Source of the DNA: Ambrosia x helenae
Lineage: Eukaryota > Streptophyta > Magnoliopsida > Asterales > Asteraceae
Assembly: GCA_030844895.1 (NCBI GenBank)
Contig: CM061228.1
Coordinates: forward strand, 33,542,626-33,606,625
Length of the DNA: 64,000 bases
Direction: 5' to 3'
Shown here: positions 10,901-25,900 of the stretch, in pieces
How the letters are laid out: every line of letters begins with the position of its first letter
Numbering within the stretch: position 1 is the stretch's first letter
Made by a program: the position numbers and the translations under genes
Notes under the pieces: model-generated
Databases searched by the model: none
The model's input: the letters and a program-made list of their open reading frames with translations, nothing else
Told to the model about the DNA's origin: nothing

Positions 10901-13900
10901 CACTCTCTATTTTTATTGTCACTATTCTGAACATTAACTGTGTTGAGTGCCAAATAATAAGTTTTTTGAGACGAAATATTTTTACTCTTTTTACCTATAA
11001 GTTAGTTTAAAAACTCTCATGAATAGTGTTTGTAGCATTATTAATTAATTAATTAATTAATTGTTTTATATAAGATATAACATTGCAAGCTCTAAATGAA
11101 ATTATATTTAATGACAGCTGTTTTAAAACAACATCTGTTGACAAGTTAACAGTTGTTGTAAAACATATCTTTCAATTATAATAATAAATAATACATTTAA
11201 GCCCAAGTTTTGAATATTTAAGAGGAAACTTTTTAATTTATGATAGGAAGTGTATTTACGATTCTGAACATTAACTGTGTTGAGTGCTAAATAATAAGTT
11301 TTTTGAGACCAAATATTTTTAATTTTATTATTATTATTAATTAACTAATTAATTGATATATATAAGATAAATCATTGTATCATTATATATATAGTTGTTT
11401 GTATTGTTCAATAATATTCAATTTGAGAGCATATATTTTATAAAAACATTTTTCAAATCGACTAGTTATTTTCTAAAGATTTTGTATTAGCATCATTTCA
11501 TTTTGATAATTAAATAATTATAAAAATTATTTTAAAAATATCTTTAATAAGTAACCCTAAGTTTTGAAATTTTTGGAGGAAAGTTTTAATCACATAGGGA
11601 AGCGTGTTTGGAAATTTTAACATTAACATGGTCGAGTTGCAAATAATAAGATTTGTGTGAGCAAATATTGATATTGTTTTTATTATTAATTAATTAATTC
11701 ATCTACGTGACATATTGCAAATTCTAATTGAAACTCTATTTGATGAAAGCTGTTTTAACAACATTTGTTGGCAAATAATGACAGTTTTGAAAACAAATCA
11801 CACACTCTCTATTTTTATTGTTACTATTCTGAACATTAACAGGTTTTGTGTGCCAAATAATTAATTTATTGATTTATATAAGATATAACATTGCAAGCTC
11901 TAAGTGAAATTCTATTTGATGACAGTTGTTTTAACAACATCTGTTGACAAATTAACAGTTGTCGTAAAACAGATCTTCCAATTATAATAATAAATAATAC
12001 CTTTAAGCCCAAGTTTTGAATATTTAAGAGGAAACTTTTTAAATTATGATACGTAGTGTATTTACGATTCTGAACATTAACTGTGTTGAGTGCAAAATAA
12101 TAGGTTTTTTGAGACGAAATATTTTTATTTTTATTATTATTAAATAAATAATTAATTGATTTATATAAGATAAAACATTGTATCATTATATACATAGTTG
12201 GTTGTATTGTTAAATAATATTCAATTTGAGAGCTTATATTTTATAAAAAAAAAAACATTTTTTAAACCGGCTGGTTATTTTATAAAGATTTTGTATTAGC
12301 AACATTTCATTTTGATAATTAAATAATTATAAAAATTATTTTAAAAATATCTTTAATAAGTAAGCCCTAAGTTTTGAATTTTTAGGAGGAAAAGTTTAAA
12401 ATCACACAGGGAAGCGTGTTTAGAAATTTTAACATTAACAGGGTCGAGTTGCAAATAATAAAAGTTGTGTAAGCAAATATTGATATTGTTATTATTATTA
12501 ATTAATTAATTCATCTACGTGACATATTGCAAATTCTAAGTGAAACTCTATTTGATGAAAGATGTTTTAACAACCTTTGTTGTCAAATAATGACAGTTTT
12601 GAGAGCAAATCACACACTCTCTATTTTTATTGTCACATTCTGAACATTAACTGTGTTGAGTGCCAAATAATAAGTTTTTTTGAGACGAAATATTTTTACT
12701 CTTTTTACCTATAAGTTAGTTTAAAAACTCTCATGAATAGTGTTTGTAGCATTATTAATTAATTAATTAATTAATTGTTTTATATAAGATATAACATTGC
12801 AAGCTCTAATGAAATTATATTTAATGACAGCTGTTTTAACAACATCTGTTGACAAGTTAACAGTTGTTGTAAAACATATCTTTCAATTATAATAATAAAT
12901 AATACATTTAAGCCCAAGTTTTGAATATTTAAGAGGAAACTTTTTAAATTATGATAGGAAGTGTATTTACGATTCTGAACATTAACTGTGTTGAGTGCTA
13001 AATAATAAGTTTTTTGAGACCAAATATTTTTAATTTTATTATTATTAATTAACTAATTAATTGATATATATAAGATAAATCATTGTATCATTATATAATA
13101 TAGTTGTTTGTATTGTTCAATAATATTCAATTTGAGAGCATATATTTTATAAAAACATTTTTCAAATCGACTAGTTATTTTCTAAAGATTTTGTATTAGC
13201 ATCATTTCATTTTGATAATTAAATAATTATAAAAATTATTTTAAAAATATCTTTAATAAGTAACCCTAAGTTTTGAATTTTTTGGAGGGAAAGTTTTAAT
13301 CACATAGGGAAGCGTGTTTGGAAATTTTAACATTAACATGGTCGAGTTGCAAATAATAAGATTTGTGTGAGCAAATATTGATATTGTTTTTATTATTAAT
13401 TAATTAATTCATCTACGTGACATATTGCAAATTCTAATTGAAACTCTATTTGATGAAAGCTGTTTTAACAACATTTGTTGGCAAATAATGACAGTTTTGA
13501 AAACAAATCACACACTCTCTATTTTTATTGTTACTATTCTGAACATTAACAGTTTTGTGTGCCAAATAATTAATTTATTGATTTATATAAGATATAACAT
13601 TGCAAGCTCTAAGTGAAATTCTATTTGATGACAGTTGTTTTAACAACATCTGTTGACAAATTAACAGTTGTCGTAAAACAGATCTTCCAATTATAATAAT
13701 AAATAATACCTTTAAGCCCAAGTTTTGAATATTTAAGAGGAAACTTTTTAATTATGATACGTAGTGTATTTACGATTCTGAACATTAACTGTGTTGAGTG
13801 CAAAATAATAGGTTTTTTGAGACGAAATATTTTTATTTTATTATTATTAAATAAATAATTAATTGATTTATATATGATAAAACATTGTATCATTATATAC

Positions 13901-16900
13901 ATAGTTGGTTGTATTGTTAAATAATATTCAATTTGAGAGCTTATATTTTATAAAAAAAAAACATTTTTTAAACCGGCTGGTTATTTTATAAAGATTTTGT
14001 ATTAGCAACATTTCATTTTGATAATTAAATAATTATAAAAATTATTTTAAAAATATCTTTAATAAGTAAGCCCTAAGTTTTGAATTTTTAGGAGGAAAAG
14101 TTTAAAATCACACAGGGAAGCGTGTTTAGAAATTTTAACATTAACAGGGTCGAGTTGCAAATAATAAAAGTTGTGTAAGCAAATATTGATATTGTTATTA
14201 TTATTAATTAATTAATTCATCTACGTGACATATTGCAAATTCTAAGTGAAACTCTATTTGATGAAAGATGTTTTAACAACCTTTGTTGTCAAATAATGAC
14301 AGTTTTGAGAGCAAATCACACACTCTCTATTTTTATTGTCACTATTCTGAACATTAACTGTGTTGAGTGCCAAAATAATAAGTTTTTTGAGACGAAATAT
14401 TTTTACTCTTTTTACCTATAAGTTAGTTTAAAAACTCTCATGAATAGTGTTTGTAGCATTATTAATTAATTAATTAATTAATTGTTTTATATAAGATATA
14501 ACATTGCAAGCTCTAAATGAAATTATATTTAATGACAGCTGTTTTAACAACATCTGTTGACAAGTTAACAGTTGTTGTAAAACATATCTTTCAATTATAA
14601 TAATAAATAATACATTTAAGCCCAAGTTTTGAATATTTAAGAGGAAACTTTTTAAATTATGATAGGAAGTGTATTTACGATTCTGAACATTAACTGTGTT
14701 GAGTGCTAAATAATAAGTTTTTTGAGACCAAATATTTTTAATTTTATTATTATTAATTAACTAATTAATTGATATATATAAGATAAATCATTGTATCATT
14801 ATATATATAGTTGTTTGTATTGTTCAATAATATTCAATTTGAGAGCATATATTTTATAAAAACATTTTTCAAATCGACTAGTTATTTTCTAAAGATTTTG
14901 TATTAGCATCATTTCATTTTGATAATTAAAATAATTATAAAAATTATTTTAAAAATATCTTTAATAAGTAACCCTAAGTTTTGAATTTTTTGGAGGGAAA
15001 GTTTTAATCACATAGGGAAGCGTGTTTGGAAATTTTAACATTAACATGGTCGAGTTGCAAATAATAAGATTTGTGTGAGCAAATATTGATATTGTTTTTA
15101 TTATTAATTAATTAATTCATCTACGTGACATATTGCAAATTCTAATTGAAACTCTATTTGATGAAAGCTGTTTTAACAACATTTGTTGGCAAATAATGAC
15201 AGTTTTGAAAACAAATCACACACTCTCTATTTTTATTGTTACTATTCTGAACATTAACAGTTTTGTGTGCCAAATAATTAATTTATTGATTTATATAAGA
15301 TATAACATTGCAAGCTCTAAGTGAAATTCTATTTGATGACAGTTGTTTTAACAACATCTGTTGACAAATTAACAGTTGTCGTAAAACAGATCTTCCAATT
15401 ATAATAATAAATAATACCTTTAAGCCCAAGTTTTGAATATTTAAGAGGAAACTTTTAAATTATGATACGTAGTGTATTTACGATTCTGAACATTAACTGT
15501 GTTGAGTGCAAAATAATAGTTTTTTTGAGACGAAATATTTTTATTTTTATTATTATTAAATAAATAATTAATTGATTTATATATGATAAAACATTGTATC
15601 ATTATATACATAGTTGGTTGTATTGTTAAATAATATTCAATTCGAGAGCTTATATTTTATAAAAAAAAAACATTTTTTAAACCGGCTGGTTATTTTATAA
15701 AGATTTTGTATTAGCAACATTTCATTTTGATAATTAAATAATTATAAAAATTATTTTAAAAATATCTTTAATAAGTAAGCCCTAAGTTTTGAATTTTTAG
15801 GAGGAAAAGTTTAAAATCACACAGGGAAGCGTGTTTAGAAATTTTAACATTAACAGGGTCGAGTTGCAAATAATAAAAGTTGTGTAAGCAAATATTGATA
15901 TTGTTATTATTATTAATTAATTAATTCATCTACGTGACATATTGCAAATTCTAAGTGAAACTCTATTTGATGAAAGATGTTTTAACAACCTTTGTTGTCA
16001 AATAATGACAGTTTTGAGAGCAAATCACACACTCTCTATTTTTATTGTCACTATTCTGAACATTAACTGTGTTGAGTGCCAAATAATAAGTTTTTTGAGA
16101 CGAAATATTTTTACTCTTTTTACCTATAAGTTAGTTTAAAAACTCTCATGAATAGTGTTTGTAGCATTATTAATTAATTAATTAATTAATTGTTTTATAT
16201 AAGATATAACATTGCAAGCTCTAAATGAAATTATATTTAATGACAGCTGTTTTAAACAACATCTGTTGACAAGTTAACAGTTGTTGTAAAACATATCTTT
16301 CAATTATAATAATAAATAATACATTTAAGCCCAAGTTTTGAATATTTAAGAGGAAACTTTTAAATTATGATAGGAAGTGTATTTACGATTCTGAACATTA
16401 ACTGTGTTGAGTGCTAAATAATAAGTTTTTTGAGACCAAATATTTTTAATTTTATTATTATTAATTAACTAATTAATTGATATATATAAGATAAATCATT
16501 GTATCATTATATATATAGTTGTTTGTATTGTTCAATAATATTCAATTTGAAGCATATATTTTATAAAAACATTTTTCAAATCGACTAGTTATTTTCTAAA
16601 GATTTTGTATTAGCATCATTTCATTTTGATAATTAAATAATTATAAAAATTATTTTAAAAATATCTTTAATAAGTAACCCTAAGTTTTGAATTTTTTGGA
16701 GGGAAAGTTTTAATCACATAGGGAAGCGTGTTTGGAAATTTTAACATTAACATGGTCGAGTTGCAAATAATAAGATTTGTGTGAGCAAATATTGATATTG
16801 TTTTTATTATTAATTAATTAATTCATCTACGTGACATATTGCAAATTCTAATTGAAACTCTATTTGATGAAAGCTGTTTTAAACAACATTGTTGGCAAAT

Positions 16901-19900
16901 AATGACAGTTTTGAAAACAAATCACACACTCTCTATTTTTATTGTTACTATTCTGAACATTAACAGTTTTGTGTGCCAAATAATTAATTTATTGATTTAT
17001 ATAAGATATAACATTGCAAGCTCTAAGTGAAATTCTATTTGATGACAGTTGTTTTAACAACATCTGTTGACAAATTAACAGTTGTCGTAAAACAGATCTT
17101 CCAATTATAATAATAAATAATACCTTTAAGCCCAAGTTTTGAATATTTAAGAGGAAACTTTTTAAATTATGATACGTAGTGTATTTACGATTCTGAACAT
17201 TAACTGTGTTGAGTGCAAAATAATAGGTTTTTTGAGACGAAATATTTTTATTTTTATTATTATTAAATAAATAATTAATTGATTTATATATGATAAAACA
17301 TTGTATCATTATATACATAGTTGGTTGTATTGTTAAATAATATTCAATTCGAGAGCTTATATTTTATAAAAAAAAAAACATTTTTTAAACCGGCTGGTAT
17401 TTTATAAAGATTTTGTATTAGCAACATTTCATTTTGATAATTAAATAATTATAAAAAAATTATTTTAAAAATATCTTTAATAAGTAAAGCCCTAAGTTTT
17501 GAATTTTTAGAGGAAAAGTTTAAAATCACACAGGGAAGCGTGTTTAGAAATTTTAACATTAACAGGGTCGAGTTGCAAATAATAAAAGTTTGTAAGCAAA
17601 TATTGATATTGTTATTTATATAATTAATTAATTCATCTACGTGACATATTGCAAATTCTAAGTGAAACTCTATTTGATGAAAGATGTTTTAACAACCTTT
17701 GTTGTCAAATAATGACAGTTTTGAGAGCAAATCACACACTCTCTATTTTTATTGTCACTATTCTGAACATTAACTGTGTTGAGTGCCAAATAATAAGTTT
17801 TTTGAGACGAAATATTTTTACTCTTTTTACCTATAAGTTAGTTTAAAAACTCTCATGAATAGTGTTTGTAGCATTATTAATTAATTAATTAAATTAATTG
17901 TTTTATATAAGATATAACATTGCAAGCTCTAAATGAAATTATATTTAATGACAGCTGTTTTAACAACATCTGTTGACAAGTTAACAGTTGTTAAAAACAT
18001 ATCTTTCAATTATAATAATAAATAATACATTTAAGCCCAAGTTTTGAATATTTAAGAGGAAACTTTTTAAATTATGATAGGAAGTGTATTTACGATTCTG
18101 AACATTAACTGTGTTGAGTGCTAAATAATAAGTTTTTTGAGACCAAATATTTTTAATTTTATTATTATTATTAACTAATTAATTGATATATATAAGATAA
18201 ATCATTGTATCATTATAATATAGTTGTTTGTATTGTTCAATAATATTCAATTTGAGAGCATATATTTTATAAAAAAATTTTTCAAATCGACTAGTTATTT
18301 CTAAAGATTTTGTATTAGCATCATTTCATTTTGATAATTAAATAATTATAAAAATTATTTTAAAAATATCTTTAATAAGTAACCCTAAGTTTTGAATTTT
18401 TTGGAGGGAAAGTTTAATCACATAGGAAGCGTGTTTTGGAAATTTTAACATTAACATGGTCGAGTTGCAAATAATAAGATTTGTGTGAGCAAATATTGAT
18501 ATGTTTTTTATTATTAATTAATTAATTCATCTACGTGACATATTGCAAATTCTAATTGAAACTCTATTGATGAAAAGCTGTTTTAACAACATTTGTTGGC
18601 AAATAATGACAGTTTTGAAAACAAATCACACACTCTCTATTTTTATTGTTACTATTCTGAACATTAACAGTTTTGTGTGCCAAATAATTAATTTATTTTT
18701 TATATAGATATAACATTCAACAGCTCTAAGTGAAATTCTATTTGATGACAGTTGTTTTAACAACATCTGTTGACAAATTAACAGTTGTCGTAAAACAGAT
18801 CTTCCAATTATAATAATAAATAATACCTTTAAGCCCAAGTTTTGAATATTTAAGAGGAAACTTTTTAAATTATGATACGTAGTGTATTTACGATTCTGAA
18901 CATTAACTGTGTTGAGTGCAAAATAATAGGTTTTTGAGACGAAATATTTTTATTTTTATTATTATTAAATAAATAATTAATTGATTTATATATGATAAAA
19001 CATTGTATCATTATATACATAGTTGGTTGTATTGTTAAATAATATTCAATTTGAGAGCTTATATTTTATAAAAAAAAAACATTTTTTAAACCGGCTGGTT
19101 ATTTTATAAAGATTTTGTATTAGCAACATTTTCATTTTGATAATTAAATAATTATAAAAAATTATTTTTAAAAAATATCTTTAATAAGTAAGCCCTAAGT
19201 TTTGAATTTTTAGGAGGAAAAGTTAAAATCACACAGGGAAGCGTGTTTAGAAATTTTAACATTAACAGGGTCGAGTTGCAAATAATAAAAGTTGTGTAAG
19301 CAAATATTGATATTGTTATTATTATTAATTAATTAATTCATCTACGTGACATATTGCAAATTCTAAGTGAAACTCTATTTGATGAAAGATGTTTTAACAA
19401 CCTTTGTTGTCAAATAATGACAGTTTTGAGAGCAAATCACACACTCTCTATTTTTATTGTCACTATTCTGAACATTAACTGTGTTGAGTGCCAAATAATA
19501 AGTTTTTTGAGACGAAATATTTTTTACTCTTTTTACCTATAAGTTAGTTTAAAAACTCTCATGAATAGTGTTTGTAGCATTATTAATTAATTAATTAATT
19601 AATTGTTTTATATAAGATATAACATTGCAAGCTCTAAATGAAATTATATTTAATGACAGCTGTTTTAACAACATCTGTTGACAAGTTAACAGTTGTTGTA
19701 AAACATATCTTTCAATTATAATAATAAATAATACATTTAAGCCCAAGTTTTGAATATTTAAGAGGAAACTTTTTAAATTATGATAGAAGTGTATTTACGA
19801 TTCTGAACATTAACTGTGTTGAGTGCTAAATAATAAGTTTTTTGAGACCAAATATTTTTAATTTTATTATTATTAATTAACTAATTAATTGATATATATA

Positions 19901-22900
19901 AGATAAATCATTGTATCATTATATATATAGTTGTTTGTATTGTTCAATATATTCAATTTGAGAGCATATATTTTATAAAAACATTTTTTCAAATCGACTA
20001 GTTATTTTCTAAAGATTTTGTATTAGCATCATTTCATTTTGATAATTAAATAATTATAAAAATTATTTTAAAAATATCTTTAATAAGTAACCCTAAGTTT
20101 TGAATTTTTTGGAGGGAAAGTTTTAATCACATAGGGAAGCGTGTTTGGAAATTTTAACATTAACATGGTCGAGTTGCAAATAATAAGATTTGTGTGAGCA
20201 AATATTGATATTGTTTTTATTATTAATTAATTAATTCATCTACGTGACATATTGCAAATTCTAATTGAAACTCTATTTGATGAAAGCTGTTTTAACAACA
20301 TTTGTTGGCAAATAATGACAGTTTTGAAAACAAATCACACACTCTCTATTTTTATTGTTACTATTCTGAACATTAACAGTTTTGTGTGCCAAATAATTAA
20401 TTTATTGATTTATATAAGATATAACATTGCAAGCTCTAAGTGAAATTCTATTTGATGACAGTTGTTTTAACAACATCTGTTGACAAATTAACAGTTGTCG
20501 TAAAACAGATCTTCCAATTATAATAATAAATAATACCTTTAAGCCCAAGTTTTGAATATTTAAGAGGAAACTTTTTAAATTATGATACGTAGTGTATTTC
20601 GATTCTGAACATTAACTGTGTTGAGTGCAAAATAATAGGTTTTTTGAGACAAATATTTTTATTTTATTATTATTAAATAAATAATTAATTGATTTTATAA
20701 TGATAAAACATTGTATCATTATATACATAGTTGGTTGTATTGTTAAATAATATTCAATTCGAGAGCTTATATTTTATAAAAAAAACATTTTTTAAACCGG
20801 CTGGTTATTTTATAAAGATTTTGTATTAGCAACATTTCATTTTGATAATTAAATAATTATAAAAATTATTTAAAAATAATCTTAATAAGTAAGCCCTAAG
20901 TTTTGAATTTTTAGGAGGAAAAGTTTAAAATCACACAGGGAAGCGTGTTTAGAAATTTTAACATTAACAGGGTCGAGTTGCAAATAATAAAAGTTGTGTA
21001 AGCAAATATTGATATTGTTATTATTATTAATTAATTAATTCATCTACGTGACATATTGCAAATTCTAAGTGAAACTCTATTTGATGAAAGATGTTTTAAC
21101 AACCTTTGTTGTCAAATAATGACAGTTTTGAGAGCAAATCACACACTCTCTATTTTTATTGTCACTATTCTGAACATTAACTGTGTTGAGTGCCAATAAT
21201 AAGTTTTTTGAGACGAAATATTTTTACTCTTTTTACCTATAAGTTAGTTTAAAAACTCTCATGAATAGTGTTTGTAGCATTATTAATTAATTAATTAATT
21301 AATTTTTTTATATAAGATATAACATTGCAAGCTCTAAATGAAATTATATTTAATGACAGCTGTTTTAACAACATCTGTTGACAAGTTAACAGTTGTTGTA
21401 AAACATATCTTTCAATTATAATAATAAATAATACATTTAGCCCAAGTTTTGAATATTTAAGAGGAAACTTTTTAAATTATGATAGGAAGTGTATTTACGA
21501 TTCTGAACATTAACTGTGTTGAGTGCTAAATAATAAGTTTTTTGAGACCAAATATTTTTAATTTTATTATTATTAATTAACTAATTAATTGATATATATA
21601 AGATAAATCATTGTATCATTATATATATAGTTGTTTGTATTGTTCAATAATATTCAATTTGAGAGCATATATTTTATAAAAACATTTTTCAAATCGACTA
21701 GTTATTTTCTAAAGATTTGTATATAGCATCATTTCATTTTGATAATTAAATAATTATAAAATTATTTTAAAATATCTTTAATAAGTAACCCTAAGTTTTG
21801 AATTTTTTGGAGGGAAAGTTTTAATCACATAGGGAAGCGTGTTGGAAATTTTAACATTAACATGGTCGAGTTGCAAATAATAAGATTTGTGTGAGCAAAT
21901 ATTGATATTGTTTTTATTATTAATTAATTAATTCATCTACTGACATATTGCAAATTCTAATTGAAACTCTATTTGATGAAAGCTGTTTTAACAACATTTG
22001 TTGGCAAATAATGACAGTTTTGAAAACAAATCACACACTCTCTATTTTATTGTTACTATTCTGAACATTAACAGTTTTGTGTGCCAAATAATTAATTTAT
22101 TGATTTATATAAGATATAACATTGCAAGCTCTAAGTGAAATTCTATTTGATGACAGTTGTTTTAACAACATCTGTTGACAAATTAACAGTTGTCGTAAAA
22201 CAGATCTTCCAATTATAATAATAAATAATACCTTTAAGCCCAAGTTTTGAATATTTAAGAGGAAACTTTTAAATTATGATACGTAGTGTATTTACGATTC
22301 TGAACATTAACTGTGTTGAGTGCAAAATAATAAGTTTTTTGAGACGAAATATTTTTATTTTTATTATTATTAAATAAATAATTAATTGATTTATATATGA
22401 TAAAACATTGTATCATTATATACATAGTTGGTTGTATTGTTAAATAATATTCAATTTGAGAGCTTATATTTTATAAAAAAAAAACATTTTTTAAACCGGC
22501 TGGTTATTTTATAAAGATTTTGTATTAGCAACATTTCATTTTGATAATTAAATAATTATAAAAATTATTTTAAAAATATCTTTAATAAGTAAGCCCTAAG
22601 TTTTTTGAATTTTTAGGAGGAAAAGTTTAAAATCACACAGGGAAGCGTGTTTAGAAATTTTAACATTAACAGGGTCGAGTTGCAAATAATAAAAGTTGTG
22701 TAAGCAAATATTGATATTGTTATTATTATTAATTAAATTCATTCTACGTGACATATTGCAAATTCTAAGTGAAACTCTATTTGATGAAAGATGTTTTAAC
22801 AACCTTTGTTGTCAAATAATGACATTTTTGAGAGCAAATCACACACTCTCTATTTTTATTGTCACTATTCTGAACATTAACTGTGTTGAGTGCCAAATAA

Positions 22901-25900
22901 TAAGTTTTTTGAGACGAAATATTTTTACTCTTTTTACCTATAAGTTAGTTTAAAAACTCTCATGAATAGTGTTTGTAGCATTATTAATTAATTAATTAAT
23001 TAATTGTTTTATATAAGATATAACATTGCAAGCTCTAAATGAAATTATATTTAATGACAGCTGTTTTAAACAACATCTGTTGACAAGTTTAACAGTTGTT
23101 GTAAAACATATCTTTCAATTATAATAATAAATAATACATTTAAGCCCAAGTTTTTGATATTTAAGAGGAAACTTTTTAAATTATGATAGGAAGTGTATTT
23201 ACGATTCTGAACATTAACTGTGTTGAGTGCTAAATAATAAGTTTTTTGAGACCAAATATTTTTAATTTTATTATTATTAATTAACTAATTAATTGATAAA
23301 ATAAGATAAATCATTGTATCATTATATAATATAGTTGTTTGTTTGTTCAATAATATTCAATTTGAGAGCATATATTTTATAAAAACATTTTTCAAATCGA
23401 CAGTTATTTTCTAAAGATTTTGTATTAGCATCATTTCATTTTGATAATAAAATAATTATAAAAATTATTTTAAAAATATCTTTAATAAGTAACCCTAAGT
23501 TTTGAATTTTTTGGAGGGAAAGTTTAATCACATAGGGAAGCGTGTTTGGAAATTTTAACATTAACATGGTCGAGTTGCAAATAATAAGATTTGTGTGAGC
23601 AAATATTGATATTGTTTTTATTATTAATTAATTAATTTCATCTACGTGACATATTGCAAATTCTAATTGAAACTCTATTTGATGAAAGCTGTTTTAAACA
23701 CATTTGTTGGCAAATAATGACAGTTTTGAAAACAAATCACACACTCTCTATTTTATTGTTACTATTCTGAACATTAACATTTTGTGTGCCAAATAATTAA
23801 TTTATTGATTTATATAAGATATAACATTGCAAGCTCTAAGTGAAATTCTATTTGATGACAGTTGTTTTTAACAACATCTGTTGACAAATTAACAGTTGTC
23901 GTAAAACAGATCTTCCAATTATAATAATAAATAATACCTTTAAGCCCAAGTTTTGAATATTTAAGAGGAAACTTTTTAAATTATGATACGTAGTGTATTT
24001 ACGATTCTGAACATTAACGTGTTTGAGTGCAAAATAATAAGGTTTTTTGAGACGAAATATTTTTATTTTATTATTATTAAATAAATAATTAATTGATTTA
24101 TATATGATAAAACATTGTATCATTATATACATAGTTGGTTGTATTGTTAAATAATATTCAATTCGAGAGCTTATATTTTATAAAAAAAAAACATTTTTTA
24201 AACCGCTGTTATTTTATAAAGATTTTGTATTAGCAACATTTCATTTTGATAATTAAATAATTATAAAAATTATTTAAAAATATCTTTAATAAGTAAGCCC
24301 TAAGTTTTGAATTTTTAGGAGGAAAAGTTTAAAATCACACAGGAAGCGTGTTTAGAAATTTTAACATTAACAGGGTCGAGTTTGCAAATAATAAAAGTTG
24401 TGTAAGCAAATATTGATATTGTTTATTATATTAATTAATTAATTCATCTACGTGACATATTGCAAATTCTAAGTGAAACTCTATTTGATGAAAGATGTTT
24501 TAACAACCTTTGTTGTCAAATAATGACAGTTTTGAGAGCAAATCACACACTCTCTATTTTTATTGTCACTATTCTGAACATTAACTGTGTTGAGTGCCAA
24601 ATAATAAGTTTTTTGAGACGAAATATTTTTACTCTTTTTACCTATAAGTTAGTTTTAAAAACTCTCATGAATAGTGTTGTAGCATTATAATAATTAATTA
24701 ATTAATTAATTGTTTTATATAAGATATAACATTGCAAGCTCTAAATGAAATTATATTTAATGACAGCTGTTTTAACAACATCTGTTACAAGTTAACAGTT
24801 GTTGTAAAACATATCTTTCAATTATAATAATAAATAATACATTTAAGCCCAAGTTTTGAATATTTAAGAGGAAACTTTTTAAATTATGATAGGAAGTGTA
24901 TTTACGATTCTGAACATTAACTGTGTTGAGTGCTAAATAATAAGTTTTTTGAGACCAAATATTTTTAATTTTATTATTATTAATTAACTAATTAATTGAT
25001 ATATATAAGAATAAATCATTGTATCATTATATATATAGTTGTTTGTATTGTTCAATAATATTCAATTTGAGAGCATATATTTTATAAAAACATTTTTCAA
25101 ATCGACTAGTTATTTTCTAAAGATTTTGTATTAGCATCATTTCATTTTGATAATTAAATAATTATAAAAATTATTTTAAAATATCTTTAATAAGTAACCC
25201 TAAGTTTGAATTTTTTGGAGGGAAAGTTTTAATCACATAGGGAAGCGTGTTTGGAAATTTTAACATTAACATGGTCGAGTTGCAAATAATAAGATTTGTG
25301 TGAGCAAATATTGATATTGTTTTTATATTAATTAATTAATTCATCTACGTGACATATTGCAAATTCTAATTGAAACTCTATTTGATGAAAGCTGTTTTAA
25401 CAACATTTGTTGGCAAATAATGACAGTTTTGAAAACAAATCACACACTCTCTATTTTTATTGTTACTATTCTGAACATTAACAGTTTTGTGTGCCAAATA
25501 ATTAATTTATTGATTTATATAAGATATAACATTGCAAGCTCTAAGTGAAATTCTATTTGATGACAGTTGTTTTAACAACATCTGTTGACAAATTAACAGT
25601 TGTCGTAAAACAATCTTCCAATTATAATAATAAATAATACCTTTATGCCCAAGTTTTGAATATTTAAGAGGAAACTTTTTAAATTATGATACGTAGTGTA
25701 TTTACGATTCTGAACATTAACTGTGTTGAGTGCAAAATAATAGGTTTTTTGAGACGAAATATTTTTATTTTTATTTATTATTAAATAAATAATTATTGAT
25801 TTATATAAGATAAAACATTGTATCATTATATACATAGTTGGTTGTATTGTTAAATAATATTCAATTTGAGAGCTTATATTTTATAAAAAAAAAACATTTT

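Noticed and set aside
8294..25548. Repeated 62-65 codon frames (MQILIETLFDES..., MQILSETLFDER...) and - strand frames of up to 109 codons along the satellite
   Set aside because: They recur once per repeat unit, use AT-rich codons throughout, and are broken by the indels in other units. They are by-products of the satellite and not genes.
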